Of a stretch of 64,000 nucleotides of DNA, positions 25,957 to 33,328 are shown piece after piece (positions within the stretch are counted from its first letter, which is position 1; every line of letters begins with the position of its first letter). The notes under the pieces were generated by a model that worked only from the letters and a program-made list of their open reading frames with translations, made no database searches and was not told the DNA's origin. The stretch is from Thermophilibacter mediterraneus (GTDB lineage: Bacteria; Actinomycetota; Coriobacteriia; Coriobacteriales; Atopobiaceae), in assembly GCF_900119385.1 (NCBI RefSeq), contig NZ_FPKO01000009.1:891405-955404 (forward strand), in the 5' to 3' direction. A program made the translations under genes and the position numbers.

Positions 25957-27771
25957 ATGAACCAAAGCGTCATGTTCACCGCGCACACGCAGCGCCGTAT
26001 CACCGCGCGCACGCAGCGCCACGTCGCTACGCGCACAACGCTCATGACCCGGGGTGGGGGAGCGCTCACCGTCCTGGCGGCGCTCCTCATGTCGCTCGCG
26101 CTCGTCCTCGCGCCCGTGACGCCCGCCCACGCAACTCCCGCCACAGCTCCGGCCGACACCGACGTCACCACCCTCGCGCCAACCACCAATACCGACGTCA
26201 CCACCCTCGCCGAGCCCGGCACCTACGCCGAAGGCTCCGCCGGCTTCTTCCGCAGCATCGGCGCCACCGCTGCCGCCAACGCAATCGCCGCCGCGCCCAA
26301 CAACTCGATCGTCGGCCCCTACCAGAACATCGACCCCGCGGACGACCAGAGCGCCTTCAACCTCGACAACATGCTTGCCTCCCTCAGCATCATCGAGCGC
26401 TGCAACCAGATCCGCGCCGAGGAGGGCCTCCCCGCGCTGCTCGTCGACCCCTACCTCATGGCGGTCGGCCAGATCAACGCCAACTACTCGAGCGTCGTGA
26501 CGGGCCACTCCCAGGCCTACAACGTCGGCGAGAACGTCGCCTGGGGCTACCCCAACGGCGCCTCCGCCTTCGAAGGCTGGTACACCGCCGAGAAGAACCT
26601 CTGGCTCTCCGACTCCTGCGCCGAGCCGCGCGCCTGGTTCAACCAGCAGCTCGCCTCCGGCCAGTCGTTCAACTCCGTCCTGAATGCGCTCTCGAGGGCC
26701 TACCCTAGCGTCTACCACGAGGTCGGCCATTACCTCAACATCATCAACCCCGAATACGGGGTGACCGGCGCTGCCCAGACGGAGCGCAAGAACACCTACG
26801 AGCAGGCCTTCTACTTCAGCGGCTCCACTGACGACGCCTATGACCTTGCCTACTTCCAGCAGCTCTTCAACGACTACTACACCCAGGTGACGGGCAAGGA
26901 GCCCGGCACCGACGACCCGGACGCTTCGGCCCACCTCGTCTCCATCGTGCAGCCCGAGCACGCGCGCATCGAGGTCTACAACAACGTTGGCGCTGACTTC
27001 GACGGCACCTTCCCGCCCGGCCACACGGTTGCCGGCGAGGTCGCCGTCGACGAGGGCTACGAGCTCAAGGACCTCGTCATCGAGGGCCCCATGGAGTACG
27101 TCTACGCTCCCTACGACAACGTGCCCAACACCTGGGTCTTCCGCTTTGCGATGCCCGCCAATGCGGTCACCATCTCCGCCGAGATTGTCCCCGCCGGCCA
27201 GGGCGGCCTGGACCCCGATCCCGACCCCGTGCCCGGCACGTTCTCTGACGTCCTGTCCAATGCCTGGTACTACGACGCCGTCGAATACGTTGCCGAGCAG
27301 GGCATCATGAACGGCCAGGGCACCGGCGAGACCTTCGGCCCCCTCGATCCGCTCGGACGCTCCGCGCTCGCGCAGCTCCTCTACAACATGGCGGACAACC
27401 CCGAGGGCGCGCCCAACCCGGGCTACGCTGACTCACGCCCCACTGACTGGTACTACAAGGCCGTCTCCTGGGCCGCCGAGACCGGATCCATGATCGGCTA
27501 CAACGCAACGACCTTCGGTCCCTCCGATGCCGTCACGCGCGAGCAGCTCGTCACCGTGATCTGGCGCCTCGAGGGTCAGCCCGCCTCAACCACGAGCCTC
27601 GACTCCTACCCCGACGCCGGCTCCGTCTCCACGTACGCGGCCGACGCCATGGCCTGGGCCGTCGGCGAGGGCATCATCTCCGGCTCCGGCGGCCACCTCG
27701 ATCCCGGCAAAGCCGTCGACCGCTGCACCGCCGCCACCATCATCGCCCGCTGGCATGGCGGCGTCGAGTAA
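25957..27771 (+). CDS. Secreted CAP-domain protein with C-terminal SLH repeats
   Basis: A 604-aa cell-surface protein. A long basic n-region precedes a signal helix (LTVLAALLMSLALVLAPVTP) and an AHA cleavage site near residue 60. Residues about 130-310 form a CAP/SCP-like domain (MLASLSIIERCNQIRAEEGL, GHSQAYNVGENVAWGYPNG, YHEVGHYLNIINPEYG). A beta-rich segment follows, then three SLH motifs from about 425 (FSDVLSNAWYYDAVEYVAEQ, DWYYKAVSWAAETG, YAADAMAWAVGEG), which bind secondary cell-wall polymer. ATG 25957 has GGGGTGG upstream; the region in front to 25912 is conserved with the next paralogue. CAP domains have varied or unknown activity in bacteria. Confidence 0.88.
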   Translation: MNQSVMFTAHTQRRITARTQRHVATRTTLMTRGGGALTVLAALLMSLALVLAPVTPAHATPATAPADTDVTTLAPTTNTDVTTLAEPGTYAEGSAGFFRSIGATAAANAIAAAPNNSIVGPYQNIDPADDQSAFNLDNMLASLSIIERCNQIRAEEGLPALLVDPYLMAVGQINANYSSVVTGHSQAYNVGENVAWGYPNGASAFEGWYTAEKNLWLSDSCAEPRAWFNQQLASGQSFNSVLNALSRAYPSVYHEVGHYLNIINPEYGVTGAAQTERKNTYEQAFYFSGSTDDAYDLAYFQQLFNDYYTQVTGKEPGTDDPDASAHLVSIVQPEHARIEVYNNVGADFDGTFPPGHTVAGEVAVDEGYELKDLVIEGPMEYVYAPYDNVPNTWVFRFAMPANAVTISAEIVPAGQGGLDPDPDPVPGTFSDVLSNAWYYDAVEYVAEQGIMNGQGTGETFGPLDPLGRSALAQLLYNMADNPEGAPNPGYADSRPTDWYYKAVSWAAETGSMIGYNATTFGPSDAVTREQLVTVIWRLEGQPASTTSLDSYPDAGSVSTYAADAMAWAVGEGIISGSGGHLDPGKAVDRCTAATIIARWHGGVE

Positions 27772-27833
27772 TCGAGAGCCGGGCCAGCCAGTCTCAACGT
27801 ATCAGGCCCCAGAACAACCTGCCCCGAACACCC

Positions 27834-27861
27834 GCGCCCGTCGCACCCAAGCGGCGGGCGC
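27834..27861 (+). terminator. hairpin after first CAP/SLH gene
   Basis: GCGCCCGTCGC (27834-27844) pairs with GCGGCGGGCGC (27851-27861). A matching hairpin with similar sequence follows the paralogue at 30504-30537. No strong T-run. Confidence 0.5.
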
Positions 27862-27945
27862 ACCCATCTCGCGCCGGCGCCCGCCCCCGACCGACGAGCG
27901 CCCGCGACGGCCCTCCGGCCCGTTAGGGCGATCCAGCTGGTGCGG

Positions 27946-28101
27946 TGTACCACTTTCAGACAGGTCTGGGTAGCAAACGACCTTCCCCAAGCCCAGCAGT
28001 TCGCCCGGCGAGCACAAAGCCGCAGGAAACGCTCCGACGAAGGATGGTCGCACGCGTGGTTTCCGACGGGATGCTACCCAGACCTGCCACAAAACGGTAC
28101 A
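27946..28101. mobile_element. MITE-like element with 29-bp imperfect terminal inverted repeats
   Basis: The left end TGTACCACTTTCAGACAGGT then CTGGGTAGC (27946-27974) matches the reverse complement of the right end (28073-28101) at about 22 of 29 positions; the inner CAGGTCTGGGTAGC is exact. It is 156 bases long with no gene, between two paralogous surface-protein genes. A target duplication is not evident, so the mobile nature is inferred. Confidence 0.5.
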
Positions 28102-28272
28102 GCCCCCGCCCCGGGGTGTCCCAAGCCTTGCGAGGCACGCCCTCTCCGCCCGACCCCCTCACGGCCAAAGCGAGAAGAACCTCGCGCCGGCGGCCGCCCA
28201 CCCCGCTGCACGACCTGCCGACCGCTCGCGGACCACATCGCATTTGCGCAAAGAATTCCGAGGTCACGAACC

Positions 28273-28278
28273 TATCAT
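28273..28278 (+). promoter_or_regulatory. candidate -10 box and conserved leader of CAP/SLH paralogue
   Basis: TATCAT at 28273 corresponds to TACCAT at 25912. The ~45 bases from there to the start codon are conserved between both genes (CCCTGAAAAC, GAGATGGGGTGGT). No common -35 is seen, so the promoter call rests on conservation only. Confidence 0.4.
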
Positions 28279-28318
28279 GGCGCCAAAGTTCCCTGAAAAC
28301 AGGAGATGGGGTGGTTCC

Positions 28319-30451
28319 ATGAACGGAAGCGTCACGCTCGCCACGCGCACGTCGCGCAGGACCCGGGGCGGGGGAGCGCTCGCCCTGATCGCGGCGATCT
28401 TCATGTCGCTCGCGGTCGTCCTCGCGCCCGCGGCTCCCGCCTATGCCGCAGGGCTCGGGGTGAGCACGGTCTCGCAGCAGAGCATCATGAGCTACGCGGA
28501 TGCCCATGGCATAGACAAGGACCTGCTCGGCTGGAAAAGCGCAACCTACGCCGTGGAGCCAAATTACACTACGGCTCCTTATTCCCTCGGCTCCCTGTCC
28601 CAGCAGTCGCTCAATGACGCGCTTGAGGTCGTGAACTTCGCGCGCTACGTCGCTGGAATCCCCTCAAACGTGACGCTTGATGCGCACTATAACGAGCTCT
28701 GCCAGGCGGCCTCCTTGGTCAACTGTCTCAACGGATCGCTTTCGCACGCGCCCGAAAAGCCAGCGGACCTAAGCGACGCGCTCTACAATATGGGCGCGCA
28801 GGGCGCCAGTAGCTCCAACATCGCCATGGGCTATCCGAGCCCCGCCGCTGCCGTTCTGGGGTTCCTTTCTGACAGCGATGCGTCGAACATCGATCGCGTT
28901 GGCCACCGTAGGTGGGTTCTCAACCCGTCTATGGACAAGACGGGCTTCGGCATGGTGGGAAGGTACTCGGCGATGTACGCCTTCGGACGAGGAGCATCCT
29001 CCGACTCGTACTCCAACGTCTCGTGGCCGGCGCAGAACATGCCCGTTGAGCTCTTTGATTCCGGAGATGCGTGGAGCCTCTCAACGGGCGATACTATTTC
29101 CAACGACAGCTCGGTCTCTGTTGTCCTCACCCGCCAGAGCGACGGAAGAACGTGGCGGATGGGCGCCGGAGGAAGTGACGGCGTTCTCTACGTCGACAAT
29201 GGCAACTACGGCTCGCCCGGGTGCATCATCTTCCGTCCAAATGATCTGTCCGGATATAACGCGGGAGACAAGTTCTCCGTGAGCGTCAACGTCGGCAACG
29301 GTCAGACGGTCGAGTACGAGGTCAGTTTCTTCTCACTCTTCTCTCAGCCCTCGGAGCCCACGCAGCCCCAGAAGCAGACCCAGACCATCAGCGGCCAGAG
29401 CTCCTATCGCGTCACGCTCAACGAGCAGCCCGGCTTCCAGCTGGATGCCCAGGCGCTCGGCGGTGCGCAGCTGAGTTATGCGTCAAGCAACCAGAACGTC
29501 GCCACCGTAGACGCAAGGGGCTACGTCACCGTTCGCGGTGCGGGTAGCGCAACCATCACCATCACTGCGGCGGAGACCGAGGAGTACGCCTCTGCCACCA
29601 AGACCGTGCAGGTCACCGTTGCCGAGGACGATGCCCATCACCAGATCAGCCTCTCCAACCAGACCCCTCGCTATGGCAGCGCCAGGATTGAGGGCGGAAA
29701 CACCGACGTGCCCGCGGGCGAAAGGGTCTACATCATCGTCGAGCCAAACGACGGATACAAGCTCGATCGCATCTATGCGGTAAACCAGAAGAACAACACG
29801 CTTGTGTACGTGTGGACGCACAGCGACACACGCTACTCGGTGATAATGTCCGCCGCTGATGTCGTCGTGACAGTCTCGTTTGCCCCCACGGGCGAGGATC
29901 CGGACGACCAGGCTCCCTCCTTCACCGACATCGCCCCCGGAACCTGGTACTACGACGCCGTCATGTGGGTCGCCGAGCAGGGCATCATGAACGGCCAGGG
30001 CAGCGGCGAGTCCTTTGGCCCCACCGACACCCTCGTCCGCGGCGCGCTCGCGCAGCTCCTCTACAACATGGAGGGTCGCCCCGCGGGCGCCCCCGACCCG
30101 GGCTACGCCGACGCGCACCCTGGCGACTGGTGGTACGACGCCGTGGCGTGGTGCGCCGAGGCCGGCGCCATGACCGGCTACAACGACGCCGCGTTCGGCC
30201 CCTCCGACGCCGTCACGCGCGAGCAGCTCGTCACCGTGATCTGGCGCCTCGAGGGCCAGCCCGCGTCCACGACGAGCCTTGACGTCTACCCCGACGCCTC
30301 CTCCGTCAGCCCCTACGCCCGCGAGGCCATGGCCTGGGCCGTCGGCGAGGGCATCATCTCCGGCTCCGGCGGCCACCTCGATCCCGGCAAAGCCGTAAAC
30401 CGTGCCACCGCCGCGACCATCATCGCCCGCTGGCAGGGCGGCGTCGACTGA
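28319..30451 (+). CDS. Secreted CAP-domain protein with Ig-like domain and SLH repeats
   Basis: A 710-aa surface protein, paralogue of the upstream gene. The signal peptide (ALIAAIFMSLAVVLAPAAP, cleavage near AYAAG) is followed by a CAP-type domain at about 90-330 (LNDALEVVNFARYVAG, SSNIAMGYPSPAAAVLGFL, VGHRRWVLNPSMDKTGFGMV). Next is a BIG_2-like Ig domain (about 375-445; LSYASSNQNVATVDARGYVT), a further beta segment, then three SLH motifs from about 535 (FTDIAPGTWYYDAVMWVAEQ). The SLH part is nearly identical to that of the upstream gene, including at nucleotide level, while the CAP parts differ. ATG 28319 is preceded by AGGAGATGGGGTGG. Likely anchored to pyruvylated cell-wall polymer. Confidence 0.88.
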   Translation: MNGSVTLATRTSRRTRGGGALALIAAIFMSLAVVLAPAAPAYAAGLGVSTVSQQSIMSYADAHGIDKDLLGWKSATYAVEPNYTTAPYSLGSLSQQSLNDALEVVNFARYVAGIPSNVTLDAHYNELCQAASLVNCLNGSLSHAPEKPADLSDALYNMGAQGASSSNIAMGYPSPAAAVLGFLSDSDASNIDRVGHRRWVLNPSMDKTGFGMVGRYSAMYAFGRGASSDSYSNVSWPAQNMPVELFDSGDAWSLSTGDTISNDSSVSVVLTRQSDGRTWRMGAGGSDGVLYVDNGNYGSPGCIIFRPNDLSGYNAGDKFSVSVNVGNGQTVEYEVSFFSLFSQPSEPTQPQKQTQTISGQSSYRVTLNEQPGFQLDAQALGGAQLSYASSNQNVATVDARGYVTVRGAGSATITITAAETEEYASATKTVQVTVAEDDAHHQISLSNQTPRYGSARIEGGNTDVPAGERVYIIVEPNDGYKLDRIYAVNQKNNTLVYVWTHSDTRYSVIMSAADVVVTVSFAPTGEDPDDQAPSFTDIAPGTWYYDAVMWVAEQGIMNGQGSGESFGPTDTLVRGALAQLLYNMEGRPAGAPDPGYADAHPGDWWYDAVAWCAEAGAMTGYNDAAFGPSDAVTREQLVTVIWRLEGQPASTTSLDVYPDASSVSPYAREAMAWAVGEGIISGSGGHLDPGKAVNRATAATIIARWQGGVD

Positions 30452-30503
30452 TCCGGCCGACCCGGTGACCCGTTAGTCCGCACAGAGTATTGGGACAGCC
30501 CCC

Positions 30504-30537
30504 TGCGCCCGCCGCTTCCCCCCAAGCGGCGGGCGCA
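30504..30537 (+). terminator. terminator hairpin after second CAP/SLH gene
   Basis: TGCGCCCGCCGCTT and AAGCGGCGGGCGCA form a perfect 14-bp stem with a six-C loop, followed by CCCCTTTC, 53 bases after the stop codon. Confidence 0.7.
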
Positions 30538-30678
30538 CCCCTTTCAGCCTGATTCAAGAAGAGCCCCACGTCACCTCCACGCATCCCGCCGCCTGCCGAC
30601 CCATTCGCGGACTCCGCCTGCCCCCTCGGCCGCGCCCCTACGCTATCCGCATGCGCAGTCACAGAGAAAGGAGCGCAC

Positions 30679-31458
30679 ATGGATCTGAAGCTCAAGGACA
30701 AGGTCGTTCTCATCACCGGCTCGACGGGCGGCATCGGCGCGGCCATAACGAGGGCCTTCGCGGCGGAGGGCGCCAAGCTCGCCATCTCGTCGACGCGCCA
30801 GGAGAAGCTCGACGCGCTCATCCCCACCCTCGGGGTCGACGAGGACCACGTCTGGGGCTTCGTGATGGACGCCACCCAGGAGGACCAGGTCAAGGCCTTC
30901 GTGGAGGGTGCCGCGGAGCACTACGGGACCATCGACGTCGCCATTCCCAACGCTGGCTACGAGGGCAAGGTCGCCCCGATCCAGGACGTCGACTTCGAGG
31001 AGGTCCAGAAGGTCTACTCCCTGAACGTCTTTAGCCCCATGTTCGTCATGAAGTACGCGGTGCCCTACATGCTCAGGCAGAAGTCGGGGTCGATCGTGGT
31101 CATCGCGTCCGCAGGCTCCTACACCCCCGCGGCGACCATGAGCACGTACTGCTCCTCCAAGTACGCGGTGGCGGGCCTCACCAAGTGCGTGGCCAACGAG
31201 GTCGGCGCCGAGGGCGTCCACGTCAACTACATCTGCCCCGGTCCGGTGGCCACGGACATGATGCTGCGCATCGAGCGGGACACCTTCGGTCCCGACATGC
31301 CCCACGAGGAGGCCGAGAAGCTCATGGCGGCCACGGCGCTCGACAAGCGCTACTGCAGGCCCGAGGAGGTGGCCTACGCGGCGCTCTACCTCGCCTCCGA
31401 GGTCTCGGCGCACACCACCGGAATGCCGCTGCACCTCGACTCCATCGTGATGGGCTAG
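30679..31458 (+). CDS. Short-chain dehydrogenase/reductase
   Basis: A 259-aa classical SDR oxidoreductase. Cofactor loop TGSTGGIGAAI (residues 14-24), NAG motif in PNAGYEG, catalytic Ser in IASAGSYTP, and Tyr-Lys in STYCSSKYAVAG. The C-terminus (EEVAYAALYLASEVSAHTTG) is typical. Arg/Ser residues after the first strand (SSTRQEK) hint at NADP(H). The ATG has an AGAAAGGAG site. Single gene between the CAP/SLH pair and the insertion sequence; substrate unknown. Confidence 0.87.
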   Translation: MDLKLKDKVVLITGSTGGIGAAITRAFAAEGAKLAISSTRQEKLDALIPTLGVDEDHVWGFVMDATQEDQVKAFVEGAAEHYGTIDVAIPNAGYEGKVAPIQDVDFEEVQKVYSLNVFSPMFVMKYAVPYMLRQKSGSIVVIASAGSYTPAATMSTYCSSKYAVAGLTKCVANEVGAEGVHVNYICPGPVATDMMLRIERDTFGPDMPHEEAEKLMAATALDKRYCRPEEVAYAALYLASEVSAHTTGMPLHLDSIVMG

Positions 31459-31548
31459 GGGAGAGCTGACCCCACGATCCGAGTCGAGCCAGGCGAAGCG
31501 ATGCGGCGGGCGCCACGCGGCGTCCGCCGCATTACATATATATAAAGA

Positions 31549-32721
31549 TGTGGCCCCTAACGAGCGGCATAGTTAGCCATCCGCTCCTTCGCCGCCTCGG
31601 CGATCGCCGCCGCGACCCACTCCTCGTTCTCGCGGCGCTCCCGCCCCGCGTTCCTGAACCTCCTGCCCGGGCCCTGCGCCGAGAACGTCGAGGAGAGCAG
31701 GTCGGCCCTCGGCACGTGACCGCGCGCGGCCTCCCCCAGCAGCTCCGAGGCGATCCCGGGCCCTCCCGGGGCGCGGTGCGAGTACCTCCAGCAGAACTCG
31801 TCCACGAAGCCCTGCGTCCGCGTCCTCGAGAGCCCGTGGTAGGTCCCCTGGGCGTAAGCGCGCAGGTTGGAGATCACCTTGTGCGCCAGGCGCAGCCACG
31901 TCCCCGGCGCCCCGCCCGAGGGCGACCTGCCGGCCTCGGCGCGCGGCCACGACGCGACCGCGCAGCCTATGGGCAGGAAGCCGTCGAAGCGCACGCGGGC
32001 GAGCACGCTGACGCGGGCGCGGAGGAACTCCCGGTAGGAGCCCGCCGTCACGTCGGAGGCGACCCTGACCGAGCAGCGGCCCGGGCCGCGCGGGCCGGGG
32101 GCCTCGACGGCGACGAGCAGGGGCACCTTCTCGCAGCCGCGGCCCACCCTCCCGGCGACCGTCGCCCCGAGGTACATCTCGTCGACCTCGACGGTGCCGT
32201 CAAGCCGCTTGAACGGACTCCGATCTGGCCATGGCGCCGCGGAGGCGCAGCAGCACGTAGCCGGCGGTGCGCTCGGAGACCCCGAGGTGCCTCGCGAGCT
32301 CGATCGCGGAGACCCCGCGCTTGGAGTGCGTCATCAGGTAGGCGGCGAGGAACCACTTGACCAGCGGCAGCTTGGTGCCCCTCATCGCGGTGCCCGCCGT
32401 GACGGAGAACTGCCTGGAGCAGCGCGTGCACTGCCACTTGCGCGCCCGGCCCCTGACCCGGGCGCACCTGGCGTGCCCGCAGGAGGGGCAGCGGAACCCC
32501 TCCGGGAACATCCTGCGCAGCAGCTCCTCCTCGCAGGCCTCCTCGGTGCCGAAGCGCGCCATCCAGTCGACCAGCGTCCCGTCCCCGCCGTTCGCCGCCG
32601 CCACGTCCCTGCCCGTCATGCTCGCCATCGCGACCTCCCCACGCCGTCGTGCCCTGCGCCGCGAGCGTACTCCGGCGACCGGACAGAAACCCTGGGACTA
32701 TGCTTCTCGTTAGGGGCCACA
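31549..32721 (-). mobile_element. IS1595-family insertion sequence (complete, with 8-bp target duplication)
   Basis: The 1,173-bp element is bounded by inverted repeats: left TGTGGCCCCTAACGAGCGGC then ATAGT, right its complement with two changes (TGTGGCCCCTAACGAGAAGC read inward). It is flanked by an exact 8-bp direct repeat, TATAAAGA, at 31541-31548 and 32722-32729. An 8-bp duplication and a single ISXO2-type transposase fit IS1595. The duplications are unmutated, so insertion may be recent, yet the transposase is frameshifted. Confidence 0.93.
31557..32628 (-). pseudogene. IS1595 (ISXO2-like) transposase, frameshifted
   Basis: The first frame (start 32628) holds a zinc ribbon (CPSCGHARC ... 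CTRCSRQFS), then the family signature (FSVTAGTAMRGTKLPLVKWF, AAYLMTHSKRGVSAIELARH) and stops at 32200. The frame shifted by one base continues with GTVEVDEMYLGA (catalytic Asp), RFDGFLPIG (second Asp), AHKVISNLRAYAQGTYHGLS and VDEFCWRYSHR, ending at 31557. Together the two parts make a full-length transposase of about 355 residues. The shift falls near 32195 and no obvious slippery run of A or T is there, so a mutation is more likely than programmed frameshifting. Confidence 0.88.
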
Positions 32722-32729
32722 TATAAAGA

Positions 32730-33118
32730 TTCAGAAACACAAGACGCACAGGTAGGCGAGAAGGACCCGGGGCGGAAAGCCTCAGCTTGTGTTCAGCGAT
32801 GGGGGGAACCTGAGGAGGCGGCCTCCCATACCGACCCCCTGAATGGATGCGAGAGCACGGGGTAAAAGCAGGTGACAGAGAAGAACCTCGGCCCGGTGAC
32901 AAAATCGACAGGCACAGCTTGGCCGATAGATGTGCTAGATTGGGTTTGCGCAAAAACCTGAATATCGTGGGATCGAATGGGCTTGTGGGGAGACGCAGAG
33001 CGCCCCAAAGTTTCCAATCTCCTAGAAAAATTGGATTTGCGCGTGACTCGCTTAGATACAAGTGATAGTATGCCTCAAGGATGCAGACTCATTGCCTGCG
33101 CGCTTTGCCGTCTCAAAG
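32730..33118. other. intergenic region upstream of SLH gene A
   Basis: About 390 bases between the insertion sequence and the promoter of SLH gene A. No gene or RNA recognised. Composition is less GC-rich towards the promoter. Confidence 0.5.
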
Positions 33119-33147
33119 TTGCGAGCAAGGCGGCAAAGTAGGATAAT
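33119..33147 (+). promoter_or_regulatory. near-consensus promoter of SLH gene A
   Basis: TTGCGA (33119-33124), 17-base spacer, GATAAT (33142-33147), about 50 bases before the ATG at 33197. Of the seven SLH genes in the window this is the only one with a clear -35/-10 pair immediately upstream. Confidence 0.65.
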
Positions 33148-33183
33148 GTCGCCTGTGTCCAAGGTTTCTAGATTGTCTTTTGA

Positions 33184-33328
33184 AAGGAGACAACACATGA
33201 CAGCTTGCACCAACAACGGGGGGAGCAGGGCCCGTCGCGCCGTCACCGCGGCGCTCGTCGGCGTCCTCTCCGTCGGCGCGGCCCCCATGGTCGCGCTGGC
33301 GACCGGCGCCGCCCCGGCGTCCGGCGAC
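33184..33328 (+). repeat. shared 5' block of the SLH gene family (copy A)
   Basis: A nearly identical segment spans the ribosome site AAAGGAGACAACAC, the start codon and the first ~40 codons. Other copies: B about 39230-39090 (minus), C 46206-46360 (plus), D about 52035-51877 (minus), E 55911-56070 (plus), F about 61715-61570 (minus), G 63944 to the window end (plus). Over the signal-peptide codons only scattered single-base differences are seen. A, C, D and E share an exit sequence encoding GAAPASGDV; B and F share one encoding GAPSGEVQLQA. Pair members are in opposite orientation, so the blocks act as long inverted repeats around each convergent pair. Confidence 0.9.

Noticed and set aside
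32195-32200. Programmed frameshift in the IS1595 transposase
   Set aside because: No slippery heptamer at the junction and this family is not known to need frameshifting; kept as a mutation.
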